Shown: piece after piece, positions 37,649 to 48,476 of the stretch
Numbering within the stretch: the stretch's first letter is position 1
Layout of the letters: each line of letters opens with the position of its first letter
Assembly (NCBI GenBank): GCA_028352435.1
Contig: JAOMMB010000001.1
Location: 1-64,000, forward strand
Direction of reading: 5' to 3'
Length of the DNA stretch: 64,000 bases
Source: Candidatus Thioglobus sp.
Lineage (GTDB): Bacteria > Pseudomonadota > Gammaproteobacteria > PS1 > Pseudothioglobaceae
The notes under the pieces: model-generated
Seen by the model: only the letters and a program-made list of their open reading frames with translations
Database searches by the model: none
What the model was told of the DNA's origin: nothing
Translations under genes and position numbers: made by a program

Positions 37649-38244
37649 CCTTGCCAAGGTGGTAGTAAGTTGTGCTCTACTTCCAAGTGGTCCAAAATTC
37701 GTGCCACAACAAAATCAACCATGTCTTGAATAGAGCCTGGATTTTGGTAAAACGCAGGATTCGCATCCATAATAACCACCCCTAATCGCGATAGCTTTAG
37801 CATATTTTCCAAATGAATAGCGGAATAAGGGGTTTCTCTAGGGACTAAAATAAGTTTTTTCTGTTCTTTGATGACCACATCAGCAGCCCGATGCATAAGA
37901 TTATCTCCATGGCCATTGGCAATTGCAGACAAGGTACTCATGGTGCAAGGGCAAACAACCATAGCACGAGGTGGATTTGAACCCGAGGCAACCGGCGCAG
38001 TCCATTGGTTTTTAGAAAATACTTCAATTTGTCCTTCTTTAGCACCTAAATATTGGCTAAGATTTTTTTCAATAGATGGCGTGTCAGCACCTAAGTTCAG
38101 ATCAGTTTCCATGGTGATGACAATGCTTGCTGCTTGTGAAATCATCACATAGATCTTATCTTGGGTTTTGACTAGCTCTTTTAACAAAGTGATGGCGTAG
38201 GGCATACCAGATGCGCCAGTTAATGCAATTGCAATAGGTCTCAT
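37645..38244 (-). CDS. ubiX: Flavin prenyltransferase UbiX
   Basis: The 199-residue enzyme makes prenylated FMN, the cofactor for UbiD in ubiquinone synthesis. It begins with ALTGASGMPYAI, the FMN-binding loop, and contains VVCPCTMSTLSAIANG and LVPRETPYSAIHLENML. Its start overlaps the mpl stop by 4 nt. Confidence 0.96.
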   Translation of the reverse strand: MRPIAIALTGASGMPYAITLLKELVKTQDKIYVMISQAASIVITMETDLNLGADTPSIEKNLSQYLGAKEGQIEVFSKNQWTAPVASGSNPPRAMVVCPCTMSTLSAIANGHGDNLMHRAADVVIKEQKKLILVPRETPYSAIHLENMLKLSRLGVVIMDANPAFYQNPGSIQDMVDFVVARILDHLEVEHNLLPPWQG

Positions 38245-39539
38245 AGGTTTTTAATTAGCTTGTTAAAAATATCATCAAAGCCACCATTCGACATCACCAC
38301 AAAATGGCCTTTTGGAATATGGCTTAGTGCGCTAATGATTTCATCAGCCGAATTAAACAATTCATGCTTGTTAAATAAAGCATCAATATTCCAATCAGTA
38401 TTTGAAGGTCGAAGAATAAGGACTTGATCAGCTTGGATTAGTGCATCAACCAGACTTTGCTGATGAATACCTGATTTCATGGTGTTGGATCTAAGCTCTA
38501 AAATGGCGACAATAGTCTCATCCCCAACTTTATCGCGTAGACCAGATAGTGTGGTTTGGATGGCACTAGGATGATGGGCGAAATCATCATAAAGAGTAAT
38601 ATCTTGGGTTTGATATTTGACTTCTAAACGGCGCTTCACCCCTTTAAAATGATTAAGCGCCTCACAGGCTACATCAAAAGGCACACCAACATGATGAGCC
38701 GCATAAATCGCACTCAAGCCATTTTGCATGTTGTGCTCACCCAATAAATGCCAATTAACCCTAGCACCTTCAACGTCAAAACTGGTACCAATATCGGTTG
38801 TTTTAAGTGTCTGAGTGGCCAAGACTTTCTCACCAGACCAAAGACCTTGTTTAAGCACCTCATCAATCGCTTGATTATTTGCTGGACGAATGATCAAGCC
38901 ATCATTTGGTACGGTACGAATGAGATGATGAAATTGTTTTTGAATATCTTTGAGTGAATCAAAGATATCAGCATGATCAAATTCAAGGTTGTTAATGACT
39001 AAGGTTTTTGGATGATAGTGTACAAATTTTGAACGCTTGTCAAAAAAAGCAGTATCGTACTCATCAGCTTCAATGACAAAAAAGTTTGAGTCAGTGAGTC
39101 TTGATGAAACACCAAAGTCCTCAACCACGCCACCAATTAGAAAACTTGGATTGTATCCAGCATAATCAAGTATCCAAGCAAGCATACTGGCCGTGGTAGT
39201 TTTGCCGTGAGTGCCTGAAATAGCTAATACCCATTTGTCACGTAAAACGTGCTCACTCAACCATTGGGCGCCTGAGGCATAAGCATATTGTTTTTTAAGA
39301 ATCTCTTCCACGCAAGCGTTACCGCGCGACAAGGCATTGCCAATAATATAGATATCAGCCTCAGGCATATCAGCGATTTCATAGCCTTGTGCGTAGTTAA
39401 TATTTTGCTGATCAAGCTGGGTGCTCATGGGTGGGTACACACCTTGGTCTTGGCCGCTGACTTGATGTCCAAGTTGTTTGGCAATCAGTGCCAGTGAACC
39501 CATGAACGTACCAGCAATCCCTAAGATGTGTAGATGCAT
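38241..39539 (-). CDS. mpl: UDP-N-acetylmuramate:L-Ala-gamma-D-Glu-meso-DAP ligase
   Basis: The 432-residue Mur ligase reattaches recycled murein tripeptide to UDP-MurNAc. It opens HLHILGIAGTFMGSLALIAK with the Mpl form of the Rossmann loop. The ATP loop is ISGTHGKTTTASML, and YDDFAHHPSAI is characteristic of Mpl and MurC. Together with MurE and MltG it shows an active peptidoglycan recycling route. It is 3 bp upstream-adjacent to msrB's stop and overlaps ubiX. Confidence 0.95.
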   Translation of the reverse strand: MHLHILGIAGTFMGSLALIAKQLGHQVSGQDQGVYPPMSTQLDQQNINYAQGYEIADMPEADIYIIGNALSRGNACVEEILKKQYAYASGAQWLSEHVLRDKWVLAISGTHGKTTTASMLAWILDYAGYNPSFLIGGVVEDFGVSSRLTDSNFFVIEADEYDTAFFDKRSKFVHYHPKTLVINNLEFDHADIFDSLKDIQKQFHHLIRTVPNDGLIIRPANNQAIDEVLKQGLWSGEKVLATQTLKTTDIGTSFDVEGARVNWHLLGEHNMQNGLSAIYAAHHVGVPFDVACEALNHFKGVKRRLEVKYQTQDITLYDDFAHHPSAIQTTLSGLRDKVGDETIVAILELRSNTMKSGIHQQSLVDALIQADQVLILRPSNTDWNIDALFNKHELFNSADEIISALSHIPKGHFVVMSNGGFDDIFNKLIKNL

Positions 39540-39541
39540 GA

Positions 39542-39907
39542 TTATTTCGCTTTAAAGTTTAATGAAGCAGAGTTAATACAATACCTTTGGCCAGTGGGTG
39601 CAGGGCCGTCTTCAAATACATGACCTAGATGTGCATCGCAACTTCTACATCTCACTTCAACACGCGTCATGCCGTGTGTGCTGTCTTTAATGAGGGTGAC
39701 ACTCTCGGCTTGGGCGATATCGTAAAAACTTGGCCAGCCAGTGCCTGATTCAAATTTAGTTGCAGATGAGAATAAAACCTGATCACAGCAAATGCAGGTG
39801 TAATTGCCATCTTCATGATGATCAACAAACTTCCCTGTAAAGGGTGACTCAGTACCACATTGCTGGGTAACTTTAAACTGTTGGGGTGTTAATTTTGATA
39901 AATCCAT
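39542..39907 (-). CDS. msrB: Peptide methionine (R)-S-oxide reductase MsrB
   Basis: The 121-residue protein repairs oxidised methionine. Two C-x2-C pairs (CICC and CRSC) bind zinc, TGWPSFYDI lies in the active site, and the catalytic cysteine is in [10 protein letters not shown]. No signal peptide is seen, so it is cytoplasmic. It is divergent from cca by about 40 bp and leads the msrB-mpl-ubiX operon. Confidence 0.97.
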   Translation of the reverse strand: MDLSKLTPQQFKVTQQCGTESPFTGKFVDHHEDGNYTCICCDQVLFSSATKFESGTGWPSFYDIAQAESVTLIKDSTHGMTRVEVRCRSCDAHLGHVFEDGPAPTGQRYCINSASLNFKAK

Positions 39908-39948
39908 TCGTGTATTATATGAGAATTAATAAAACTCTTTTTATAAGT

Positions 39949-41034
39949 ATGAAAGTTTATTTAGTTGGCGGTGCAGTTCGCGATCGTTTATTGGGTCTTG
40001 CAGATGACAATACCGAGAAAGATTGGGTAGTAGTTGGCGCCTCACCTGATGAAATGCTGGATCTGGGTTATCGTCAAGTGGGCAAAGAGTTTCCTGTTTT
40101 TTTACACCCAGGTACACAAGAAGAATATGCACTTGCTAGGCTTGAGCGTAAAGTCGGTACTGGCTACAAAGGCTTTGAATTTGATACCTCGCGTGAAGTG
40201 ACACTAGAGCAAGATTTATCTCGCCGAGATTTAACCATTAACGCCATGGCAGAAAAAAATGGGGAATTGGTTGATCCTTTTAATGGTCAACAAGATTTAG
40301 ATAGTGGCCTATTGAGGCATGTCTCCACAGCTTTTAGTGAAGACCCGGTGCGTATTTTGCGCGTTGCACGCTTTGCTGCACGCTTTAAAAGGTTTGGATT
40401 TAAAGTGGCGCATTCGACCCATAAACTGATGAAAGATATGGTGACTTCAGGAGAAGTGGACGCACTGACGCCAGAGCGTGTGTTTAAAGAATTAGGAAAG
40501 TCTTTGTCATATAAAACACCTTCTGCTTTTTTTAAAGTACTGGCAGCATGTGGTGCTTATGAGCGTGTTTTTGCACCTTTGTCTGTTCAAGCACATCAAA
40601 ACCATGATAATACTTTTGAATTCTTAGACGCTTTAAACACAGATCAGCCGCCGCTTAAATTTTGCGTATGGCTGGTGAATGAGCCTATGGTATCGATTGA
40701 TCAGCTATGTAAGCGTTTGAAATGTCCAAAAAACTATGAGCAACTGGCCAAACTCAGCGCCCAGTTTTATTTATTTGTTCAATCTTTTGATAGTCAAACA
40801 GTTGATTCAATTGTTGATTTTTTTGCCAAGACGGACGCGCTTAGACGCAAGGATAGGTTTGTAGAGTTGTTGACAGTGTATCAATTATTAGCGATTAATG
40901 TAGATGCTATTGAAGAGTTAACAAAACAACTTAGCTCAATTGATATCGCCGCACTCGATAAGACTAATATTGCACAAGCAATTGTTAGTGAAAAGAAAGT
41001 AATTATTCAGTTATTTTTGAATTCTGCAAAGTAG
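39949..41034 (+). CDS. cca: CCA tRNA nucleotidyltransferase
   Basis: The 361-residue class II enzyme adds or repairs the 3' CCA of tRNAs. It has [22 protein letters not shown] and [15 protein letters not shown]. The metal-binding pair that is D-x-D in E. coli reads EKD here (Glu23, Asp25), with two extra residues before it. The HD phosphohydrolase motif of the longer E. coli protein (HDLGKG) is absent. The ATG at 39949 matches homologues. The 3' end overlaps the convergent nuclease gene by 24 nt. Confidence 0.94.
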   Translation: MKVYLVGGAVRDRLLGLADDNTEKDWVVVGASPDEMLDLGYRQVGKEFPVFLHPGTQEEYALARLERKVGTGYKGFEFDTSREVTLEQDLSRRDLTINAMAEKNGELVDPFNGQQDLDSGLLRHVSTAFSEDPVRILRVARFAARFKRFGFKVAHSTHKLMKDMVTSGEVDALTPERVFKELGKSLSYKTPSAFFKVLAACGAYERVFAPLSVQAHQNHDNTFEFLDALNTDQPPLKFCVWLVNEPMVSIDQLCKRLKCPKNYEQLAKLSAQFYLFVQSFDSQTVDSIVDFFAKTDALRRKDRFVELLTVYQLLAINVDAIEELTKQLSSIDIAALDKTNIAQAIVSEKKVIIQLFLNSAK

Positions 41035-43485
41035 ATCGAACTCACAATAATCACAGGCGGTTTTGTTAGGCAAAACTTGTGCTTGACCTGATTGAAAATC
41101 TTGGCTGGCCTGGTCTAGTCTTTTTGACCAAGTTTTTATTTGCTCATCCCATTCTTGACAACTGCCTTTTCGTGAGGATTGTTTAGGCAGAGAATCAGGA
41201 TCTTTAGATAAGCCTTTAAAACTAACTGCACTCGAATTAAGTTCAATAAAAGCAGCGCCTTGGGTGTTATTGGTGACACTATAGATAGGTAATTGTGGCT
41301 CGACAATATCAACTGAGCACCATTTAGCAGTAGATGTGTCGCCCGTTTTGTAGTCAAAAACAATACGATCACCATTGTCCATTTGATCAAGTCGATCAAG
41401 ACGCGTATTAAAGCTTAATCCAGAGATTTCAACACGAACACTTTGTTCGGTGGCCAATATGCGAAAATTTTCTCTCGCTTTGTCAGTCTCGATAAATTTA
41501 TGTAGTAGTTGCGTTAACCTAGTTTTTTCAATAGCTTTGAAGCCAGAGTTAGGGTGGCGTTTGAGTGCGGCGTAAACCTTTTGATCAATCAATGTCTCTA
41601 GCTCAGCTGGGCTTAATTTTAAAAGTGCTTCTTTTGAATCTATTTCTTGATAAATATATTGCAAGGCGTTATGAATAGCGTTGCCTTGTTCGCGCCTATC
41701 TAGGCCGATATGTGGCTCGTCATAGTGTGTTAAATTAAGTCGATGAGCAAAACCTTTAAAGTCGCAGGCCATTTGATCTTTGAGCAAACTCACCCCAGAT
41801 TTAACCTCACTCTGAGTAAATTGACTCACACTGGCATCATTAATCAATTCTGTTTCGCGAGTAGTTGGTTTGATGTCAGGTTGCATAATACTGTCAGCGT
41901 TAAAATCAATCAAAGGAGAGGGGAGTTGCTCTAATTCAAGATGTGATTTCGCATAGGAGAAGATCACATGACTTGATAATGAGCATAAGTTGTTTAATGT
42001 GTTTTGTGCATCCGTTTGAATTAACTCATAACTACTATGTGGAATTTGATGATGAATAGCAATATCAGTAGCGATAAACCGTGGTGAATTTAGCTTGGCG
42101 GGTAAAAAATCATGAGTCATGCCCATCACCCAAGCTTTATCAAAGTATAGGCCTTCGGCCTCTAATGAGCCAATAATTTGAACGTTAGTTTTGCTTGATT
42201 GTGCCTGGAAAACAATTTGACTGCTAATCTCTTTAAGTAAGTAAAGTGCAGTTTTTACAAGACATTTATTTTGATGAAATGCCAGTTGATTAAGCTTAAG
42301 TGAACTGCTTAAATATTTATTAAATAGTTGGTATTCACTACTACTAAGGGGTCGATCTGTTGTAAATCCCCAGTTAGTGAGTGTTGTATTAAAGTTAAGT
42401 AAATGCTCATCTAATCGCTGATTTTTTGTATCATTTAGTTTAGCAGTTTGTATTAGTTTTGATAATACTGGACATTGAGTAATCGCTTCTTCTAATTGCT
42501 CTAATTGGAAATACTCAAGGGATAAAGACAAGGTTTGATTGACCAGCATATGTCGCGAACTACGCTCAAGCTGATAACCTTGAATATAGACACTCGTAAC
42601 CACTTGAGTAAAAAGAGCAGTTTGAATATTGTCAGTTTTTATTTGCTCATTTAGCTCAAGAAGATTGAGTAAATCCTGAACCAAGGTATAGTGAGACAAG
42701 GGTAAACCTAAGGATATGTTGTAAGATTTTTTCCCTGTTTGGGTCAATAGATTATCAAATGTTTGATCAAAAATCGAACTGAGCTGATATTGAAGCTCAC
42801 TTAGTTGCGGGCAAACAATAACAAGTGAGCAATCAGGATTTTTATCTTGTTGCTGTTTTGCCCAAATAGCAGCCGCTTGAATTTCAGATAAGCTATTTTC
42901 AAAGCATTTTTGCTCGGTTTTATCAGTATATTGAGCACTAATAACTTGGTGACCAAGTTTATCAAATACTTTTTGCTGAATTGGCGTAAGTGTTTTAAAG
43001 CCATAAATATAAGGTGCCTGCAGATTGTTTTCAATTTGTAATATAAGGCCAGGTAGATCGTTTGCGTCTACTAGATTTAAGTCATTCTTGGTTTTTTGAT
43101 AGAGCTTGATCCAACTAGCAAAGACTTCGCAAATTTGAACTTTAGATTGAGCGAGTGTCTCTAGAGGTATTAAATGATTAATACAATAATCGTAGTTTTT
43201 AATGACTTCGTTGGTGAGTTGAGCATGGTTATTTTGCTCGAATTGTTGAAGTACAGACTCTATTAAGTAGCGTTGCTCAGTAGGGTCAATGAGACGCAAA
43301 GTGCTATTAAGATACTGCGACTGCCAAGTATGTTTTAAGTATTGTTGCCAGGATAATATGCTTGGCAGTTGTGTTAGCGGATGTTGCTTAGAGAATGTGC
43401 GTTTAAAGGCCAAAACTTGACGATTATTGGCAACAACAATTATGTCTGTTGCGACAATTTGAGTCAGGTCAGCATTTAGATGCAT
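41011..43485 (-). CDS. RecB/AddB-like PD-(D/E)XK nuclease, probable DNA repair protein
   Basis: The 824-residue protein resembles the probable DNA repair protein family (recalled as TIGR03623), a relative of AddB. The N-terminal 500 residues look like a helicase fold without a Walker A motif. The C-terminal nuclease shows [25 protein letters not shown] and EPQLPIYS, the RecB-type metal and QLxxY motifs. A lone cysteine before the nuclease (DQMACDF) and a C-x2-C-x5-C at the very end would bind an Fe-S cluster, as in AddB. It is directly adjacent to engB with no gap. Confidence 0.82.
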   Translation of the reverse strand: MHLNADLTQIVATDIIVVANNRQVLAFKRTFSKQHPLTQLPSILSWQQYLKHTWQSQYLNSTLRLIDPTEQRYLIESVLQQFEQNNHAQLTNEVIKNYDYCINHLIPLETLAQSKVQICEVFASWIKLYQKTKNDLNLVDANDLPGLILQIENNLQAPYIYGFKTLTPIQQKVFDKLGHQVISAQYTDKTEQKCFENSLSEIQAAAIWAKQQQDKNPDCSLVIVCPQLSELQYQLSSIFDQTFDNLLTQTGKKSYNISLGLPLSHYTLVQDLLNLLELNEQIKTDNIQTALFTQVVTSVYIQGYQLERSSRHMLVNQTLSLSLEYFQLEQLEEAITQCPVLSKLIQTAKLNDTKNQRLDEHLLNFNTTLTNWGFTTDRPLSSSEYQLFNKYLSSSLKLNQLAFHQNKCLVKTALYLLKEISSQIVFQAQSSKTNVQIIGSLEAEGLYFDKAWVMGMTHDFLPAKLNSPRFIATDIAIHHQIPHSSYELIQTDAQNTLNNLCSLSSHVIFSYAKSHLELEQLPSPLIDFNADSIMQPDIKPTTRETELINDASVSQFTQSEVKSGVSLLKDQMACDFKGFAHRLNLTHYDEPHIGLDRREQGNAIHNALQYIYQEIDSKEALLKLSPAELETLIDQKVYAALKRHPNSGFKAIEKTRLTQLLHKFIETDKARENFRILATEQSVRVEISGLSFNTRLDRLDQMDNGDRIVFDYKTGDTSTAKWCSVDIVEPQLPIYSVTNNTQGAAFIELNSSAVSFKGLSKDPDSLPKQSSRKGSCQEWDEQIKTWSKRLDQASQDFQSGQAQVLPNKTACDYCEFDLLCRIQK

Positions 43486-44085
43486 TTATTCACTATAGCC
43501 AAAAAAAGTATCAAGACGAGACCAGAGCTCCTCTAAGCCTTGTTTTTTAAGACTAGAGAATAGCTGTACATCGACATAAGGATAATCTTTAATAATTTTT
43601 TCCACTTGCAAGCGAGTATTAGCCGCTGCACCCTTTTTAAGTTTATCCGCTTTAGTTAGAATAATTTGTGTTGGCAGGTTAATACTCACACACCAATCTA
43701 GCATCATTTTATCAAAGGGCTTTAGTGGGTGACGAACGTCCATCACTAAAACAGCGCCTCGTAAACAGTCACGCTTGTCAAAATATTCACTCATATCTGT
43801 ATGCCATTGTTTTTTTACATGTTCAGGTACTTTGGCATAGCCGTACCCAGGCAAATCTACTAAGCGCCTATTTTCGTCCAACTCAAAAAAAACAAGATGC
43901 TGAGTACGGCCTGGCGTTCGTGAAACTTTGGCTAATTTATTTTGCAAGGTGAGTGTATTAATCGAGCTTGATTTTCCTGAATTAGACCTTCCGGAAAAAA
44001 TTACTTCAAAGCCTTCATCAGGAGGACACCCCTTTAAAGAGGGGCAAGAAAGTAAGAATTTAGCTTGTTGGTAGTGTTTGCGCAT
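43486..44085 (-). CDS. engB: Ribosome-biogenesis GTPase EngB (YsxC/YihA)
   Basis: The 199-residue TRAFAC GTPase assists 50S assembly. G1 is [10 protein letters not shown]2 TPGRTQ, G3 DLPGYGYA and G4 TKADKL. Its stop is followed at once by the ATG of the nuclease gene, so they form an operon. A divergent promoter separates it from the cytochrome genes. Confidence 0.97.
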   Translation of the reverse strand: MRKHYQQAKFLLSCPSLKGCPPDEGFEVIFSGRSNSGKSSSINTLTLQNKLAKVSRTPGRTQHLVFFELDENRRLVDLPGYGYAKVPEHVKKQWHTDMSEYFDKRDCLRGAVLVMDVRHPLKPFDKMMLDWCVSINLPTQIILTKADKLKKGAAANTRLQVEKIIKDYPYVDVQLFSSLKKQGLEELWSRLDTFFGYSE

Positions 44086-44106
44086 TTTTTAAAAATTATG
44101 TATAAT
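44078..44106 (+). promoter_or_regulatory. Promoter of the monohaem cytochrome c gene
   Basis: TTGCGC (44078-44083) and TATAAT (44101-44106) are 17 bp apart. The -35 overlaps the engB start region. The leader is about 60 nt and ends with AAGGAGAGGG before the ATG. Confidence 0.65.
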
Positions 44107-44173
44107 AATAAGCTGAAGTTTTAAATTAAACTAGTTAGTATATTTTATATTATTAATAATTAAGGAGAGGGTA

Positions 44174-44455
44174 ATGAAAAAGGTTTTATTAGCAGCATCA
44201 ATTGTTTTGTCAATGGGCTCAGTTCAAGCGAATTCTTTTGACGCTTTAGGTTGTTCAGGTTGTCATGGTGCGGGTGGTAAGTCAGCAATTCCATCGTATC
44301 CATCACTAGCTAAATCAGTTAGACCTAACCTTGACATTGTAAAAGCATTAAAAGATTACCAATCTGGTGCACGTAAAAATGCAACCATGAATGCAATGGC
44401 ACCAATGGCTGCTGGTCAAGAGCAAGCGATTGCAGACTACCTAGCAGGACAATAA
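44174..44455 (+). CDS. Small periplasmic cytochrome c (c553-like)
   Basis: The 93-residue precursor has a signal peptide cleaved near VQA19 and one haem motif CSGCH (Cys27, Cys30, His31). A methionine in MNAMAPM is the likely sixth ligand. It would carry electrons in the periplasm, perhaps from sulfur oxidation to a terminal oxidase. That partner is inferred. A strong ribosome site precedes it, and terminator hairpins separate it from the next cytochrome. Confidence 0.93.
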   Translation: MKKVLLAASIVLSMGSVQANSFDALGCSGCHGAGGKSAIPSYPSLAKSVRPNLDIVKALKDYQSGARKNATMNAMAPMAAGQEQAIADYLAGQ

Positions 44456-44491
44456 ATTACTTAGCGTCTTTGAGACGCATTACGTAAATTT

Positions 44492-44530
44492 AATAAGCCG
44501 ATATTAACGTATAATATCGGCTTATTTTTT
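44492..44530 (+). terminator. Terminator between the cytochrome genes, with an embedded TATAAT
   Basis: A 14-bp perfect stem (AATAAGCCGATATT with its complement) and a 7-nt loop are followed by a T run. A smaller hairpin, GCGTCT/AGACGC, precedes it at 44464-44478. TATAAT at 44510-44515 straddles the loop and descending arm and could serve the next gene 34 nt downstream. Confidence 0.9.
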
Positions 44531-44548
44531 TATAAAAAGAGATATCTT

Positions 44549-45190
44549 ATGAATAAGTTAGTACTGATTTTTTCGATGGCTTTAGCCTTTATTTCCACTA
44601 ATACTTTAGCTGCGGCTGATGTAGCAAAAGGAAAAACCAAGTCCGCAACCTGCATAGCATGCCATGGTGTTAATGGTAATTCAATGGTGCCAATTTTTCC
44701 TAAGCTAGCTGGGCAAGGTGAAAATTATTCTCTTAAGCAGCTTAAAGACTTTAAGTCAGGAAAGCGCCAAAATGGTTTGATGGCAGGAATTGCTGCTGGG
44801 TTAAGTGAGCAAGATATGTCTGATCTAGCAGCGTATTTCTCCCAACAAACTATTTCTCAAAACGTTGCCAATAAGTCTGCGAATATCGCCCTAGGTGAAA
44901 AACTTTATCGAGGTGGTGATAGAGAAAGAGGTGTTACCGCTTGTATAGCATGTCATGGCCCTAAAGGTGCCGGCATTCCATCGGCTGGCTTTCCAGCGAT
45001 TGCCTCTCAACATGCTTCTTACACAGCAAAGCAGTTGAAAGAATTCCGTCAGGTGTCTATTAATACTCTGACAGATACAAAATCGCTTGCTAGAGATAAT
45101 GATGATCGAAAAATGATGACTGCATTTACTAAAGACTTAAATAATATAGAAATTGAAGCATTGTCTCAGTATATTGCCGGCTTGAATTAA
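44549..45190 (+). CDS. Dihaem cytochrome c4
   Basis: The 213-residue precursor has a signal peptide (LVLIFSMALAFISTNTLA). Two homologous c domains each carry CIACHG: Cys35/Cys38/His39 and Cys132/Cys135/His136. Methionines in NGLMAG and KMMTAF are candidate axial ligands. Cytochrome c4 donates electrons to cbb3-type oxidases in other gammaproteobacteria. No oxidase gene is in the window. A terminator follows. Confidence 0.95.
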   Translation: MNKLVLIFSMALAFISTNTLAAADVAKGKTKSATCIACHGVNGNSMVPIFPKLAGQGENYSLKQLKDFKSGKRQNGLMAGIAAGLSEQDMSDLAAYFSQQTISQNVANKSANIALGEKLYRGGDRERGVTACIACHGPKGAGIPSAGFPAIASQHASYTAKQLKEFRQVSINTLTDTKSLARDNDDRKMMTAFTKDLNNIEIEALSQYIAGLN

Positions 45191-45209
45191 AGACAACTTT
45201 TAAATTCAT

Positions 45210-45236
45210 AAAAAGGCAGTTTTTACTGCCTTTTTT
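45210..45236 (+). terminator. Terminator after cytochrome c4
   Basis: AAAGGCAGT and ACTGCC with a TTTT loop and six T form a compact terminator. A TATAAT at 45254-45259, 45 nt before tig, starts the next unit. Confidence 0.9.
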
Positions 45237-45298
45237 ATTGCCTGCAATTTAGGTATAATTATGCGTTTTATATAAACAAAGAGACGGACTTAATACGC

Positions 45299-46594
45299 AT
45301 GAAAACTTCACTAGAAACATTAGAAGGTCTAAAAAGATCATTAACAGTAGATGTACCAATCGATACTTTCAATCAAAAAGTTGATAAAATCGTAAAGACA
45401 ATGGCCTCTCAAGTGAGTATTGATGGCTTTAGAAAAGGCAAGGTTCCTGTCTCAATGGTAAAGAAACGTTTTGGTGATAATGCTAATTCTGATGCGATTA
45501 ATGAAATTGTTAATGAAACTTTAGTTGAAGCATTGACTGATGCAAAATTAACGCCTGCAGCTCGTCCTTTTGTGAGTAAAGTTGACTCAAAAGGTAAGAC
45601 TAATTTTTCTTACACGGTTGAATTTGAAGTATTTCCAGAAGTAAAAATTGCAGACTTTTCCAAATTAGAAGTTGAGCAAGTTACAGTTGACATTACTAAA
45701 GCTGATGAAGAAAAAACATTAAACGGCTTGCAAGAACAAATGATCGAGTTTAAGCCAGTTAAGCGTGCTTCTAAAGAAGGCGATCGCGTAGCGATGGACT
45801 TTATTGGAACTATTGATGGCGAAGCTTTCGAAGGTGGCGAAGCTAAAGATTTTAAAATGGTATTAGGCAAAGGTACAATGATTCCTGGCTTTGAAGAGAG
45901 TGTTACTGGCGTTGCTGCAGGCAAAATAGTTGATCTTGACGTCAGCTTCCCCGATGATTACCATGCGACTCATTTAGCAGGAAAGCCAGTTAAATTTGCT
46001 ATTACGATTAATGAAGTAAGTTCACCAAAACAGCCTAAATTAGACGCAGCATTTGCCAAAAGGTTTGGTGAAAAAGATATGGATGCATTGTTAGTTAGCA
46101 TGAAAGAGCAGATGCGTACTGAAATTGATGGACGTATTGAGCAGCTTAATAAAGATGCATTATTTAATGCTTTAGCATCAGCTAATGAATTTGACGTTCC
46201 TCAAAGTAGCATTGATGGTGAAGCTCAAAACTTATTAACTGAAATGCAAGAGCGTATGCAGCAACAAGGCCAAGCTCCTCAAGCTGCAATGCCAGCTTCA
46301 GTGTTTAATGACGAAGCAGAGCGACGTGTTAAGTTAGGTTTGCTAGTTGGGCAAATTGCCAGCGATAACCAAATGCAAGCTAGCATGGAGCAAATTGATG
46401 CTCGAATTCAAGAAATGTCTCAGTCTTACGGTGAAAATGCTCAGCAAATGGTTGAATATTACAACGAAGATGTTTCAAGAAAATCAAGTGTTGAGTTAAT
46501 GATTGTTGAGAAAATGGTGCAAGAGAAAATTTTAGAAAGCGCTAAAATTAAGATTGTTAAAAAGAAATTTACAGAAATTACTGAGCGAGGCTAA
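45299..46594 (+). CDS. tig: Trigger factor
   Basis: The 431-residue ribosome-bound chaperone has the binding signature GFRKGKVP at about residue 43 in the N-terminal domain. A central FKBP-like PPIase domain (GDRVAMDFIGTIDGEAFEGG) follows, then a helical C-terminal cradle. The gene leads tig-clpP-clpX, the order common in proteobacteria. Confidence 0.97.
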   Translation: MKTSLETLEGLKRSLTVDVPIDTFNQKVDKIVKTMASQVSIDGFRKGKVPVSMVKKRFGDNANSDAINEIVNETLVEALTDAKLTPAARPFVSKVDSKGKTNFSYTVEFEVFPEVKIADFSKLEVEQVTVDITKADEEKTLNGLQEQMIEFKPVKRASKEGDRVAMDFIGTIDGEAFEGGEAKDFKMVLGKGTMIPGFEESVTGVAAGKIVDLDVSFPDDYHATHLAGKPVKFAITINEVSSPKQPKLDAAFAKRFGEKDMDALLVSMKEQMRTEIDGRIEQLNKDALFNALASANEFDVPQSSIDGEAQNLLTEMQERMQQQGQAPQAAMPASVFNDEAERRVKLGLLVGQIASDNQMQASMEQIDARIQEMSQSYGENAQQMVEYYNEDVSRKSSVELMIVEKMVQEKILESAKIKIVKKKFTEITERG

Positions 46595-46600
46595 ACCTAA

Positions 46601-47197
46601 ATGGGCATTAATAATCTGAATCAAATACCAATGGTGGTGGAGCAATCTGCCCGCGGAGAGAGATCGTACGATATTTATTCGCGTCTTTTAAAGGAACGTA
46701 TTATCTTTTTAGTCGGTCCAGTCGAAGATTATATGGCTAATGTGGTGGTTGCTCAGATGTTATTTTTAGAGTCTGAGAATCCAGAGAAAGATATCCATTT
46801 ATATATTAACTCTCCAGGTGGTTCAGTCACAGCAGGGTTGGCAATTTATGACACCATGCAGTTTATTAAGCCAGATATCTCTACTTTGTGTATTGGCCAA
46901 GCTGCATCAATGGGTGCTTTGTTGCTAACAGCGGGCGCTAAAGATAAGCGTTTTGCATTGCCAAATGCCAGGATGATGATTCATCAGCCTTTAGGTGGAT
47001 TTTCTGGCCAAGCTAGTGATATCGATATTCATGCTCAAGAAATTTTGACTGTCAGAGAAAAGCTAAATAATATTCTAAAAACTCATACAGGCCAAAGCTT
47101 AAAGTCTATTCAAAAAGACACAGATAGAGATAACTTTATGTCAGCAGCAGCTTCGGCTAAGTACGGCTTGATTGATAAGGTTATTGATAAGCGATAA
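46601..47197 (+). CDS. clpP: ATP-dependent Clp protease proteolytic subunit
   Basis: The 198-residue serine peptidase has the triad Ser103 (QAASMGA), His128 (MMIHQP) and Asp177 (TDRDNF). [17 protein letters not shown] is the oxyanion region. It would form the 14-mer that works with ClpX, encoded 5 bp downstream. Confidence 0.99.
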   Translation: MGINNLNQIPMVVEQSARGERSYDIYSRLLKERIIFLVGPVEDYMANVVVAQMLFLESENPEKDIHLYINSPGGSVTAGLAIYDTMQFIKPDISTLCIGQAASMGALLLTAGAKDKRFALPNARMMIHQPLGGFSGQASDIDIHAQEILTVREKLNNILKTHTGQSLKSIQKDTDRDNFMSAAASAKYGLIDKVIDKR

Positions 47198-47202
47198 GTA
47201 TT

Positions 47203-48465
47203 ATGGCAGTTGATAAAAAAGAACTTTCTTGTTCATTTTGTGGCAAGGCAAAATCTGAAGTTGAGCGCTTAATTGCAGGACCGAGTGTCTATATTTGTAA
47301 TGAATGTATTGAATCTTGTCATGATCTAATTGAAGAGCAAGCGATTAAAGAGGTTACTGAAGAATATAAGGATTGGGACTATACTCCGATTCAGCTTCGT
47401 GATTTTTTAAATGATTATGTTATTGGCCAAGATCATGCTAAAAAGGTTTTATCAGTTGCGGTTTATAATCACTATAAGCGCCTAAAAAATGACTACATCT
47501 CAAATGATGTAGAGTTAGACAAATCCAATATCCTTATGATTGGTCCAACAGGCTCGGGAAAAACATTATTGGCACAAACTTTGGCACGTATTTTAGATGT
47601 GCCATTTGCTGTAGCTGATGCAACAACATTAACAGAAGCTGGCTATGTGGGCGATGATGTTGAAAATGTTATTAAGAATCTATTATCAAAATGTGATTTT
47701 GATCCTGCGCGTGCCGAGCGTGGTATTATTTTTATTGATGAAATTGATAAAATTTCTCGTCGTTCTGATTCACCATCCATCACCCGTGATGTGTCAGGTG
47801 AAGGTGTTCAACAAGCCATGCTTAAGCTGATTGAAGGCACTGTTGCCTCTGTTCCACCTCAAGGTGGGCGTAAGCATCCTAATCAAGAAACCATTGATGT
47901 TGATACCTCAAAGATTTTATTTATTTGCGGTGGTGCATTTGATGGGCTAGATGCCATTATTAATCGACGTGTTGAGAAGGTAACAGGCATTGGTTTTTCT
48001 GCAGCCGTTAAAGACAATAATAAAAAGAAAACATTAACCGATTTATTTGATTTAATTCAACCCGAAGATTTGATTAAATTTGGATTGATTCCAGAGTTAG
48101 TTGGCCGATTGCCAGTGCAAACTGCACTAGGTGAATTAGATGAAGCTGCATTGGTAGAAATTTTAACTAAGCCAAAAAATTCAGTTGTTAAACAATTCCA
48201 GGAAATTTTCAAATTAGAATCCGTCAAGCTTACCTTTAAAAAGGCCTCACTACTTGCTATTGCAAAGCTTGCCATTAAGCGCAAAACTGGTGCTCGTGGT
48301 TTACGCTCTATTTTAGAAGACTTGTTGCTAGATACTATGTTTGAACTCCCTTCTTTAAAGGATGTTTCAGAAGTAGTTATTGATAAATCAATGGTTGAAA
48401 CTAAAAAAGAACCTATTATTGTTTACAAGTCTGAGAAGAAAAAATCAGATAAAAAAGTCAGCTAG
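47203..48465 (+). CDS. clpX: Clp protease ATPase subunit ClpX
   Basis: The 420-residue AAA+ unfoldase has an N-terminal zinc domain (CSFCGK, with Cys10 and Cys13, then CNEC). Walker A is GPTGSGKT and Walker [16 protein letters not shown] marks sensor 2. The IGF-type ClpP-binding loop appears as TGIGFSA. It feeds substrates to ClpP. Confidence 0.99.
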   Translation: MAVDKKELSCSFCGKAKSEVERLIAGPSVYICNECIESCHDLIEEQAIKEVTEEYKDWDYTPIQLRDFLNDYVIGQDHAKKVLSVAVYNHYKRLKNDYISNDVELDKSNILMIGPTGSGKTLLAQTLARILDVPFAVADATTLTEAGYVGDDVENVIKNLLSKCDFDPARAERGIIFIDEIDKISRRSDSPSITRDVSGEGVQQAMLKLIEGTVASVPPQGGRKHPNQETIDVDTSKILFICGGAFDGLDAIINRRVEKVTGIGFSAAVKDNNKKKTLTDLFDLIQPEDLIKFGLIPELVGRLPVQTALGELDEAALVEILTKPKNSVVKQFQEIFKLESVKLTFKKASLLAIAKLAIKRKTGARGLRSILEDLLLDTMFELPSLKDVSEVVIDKSMVETKKEPIIVYKSEKKKSDKKVS

Positions 48466-48476
48466 ACTACTTTATA

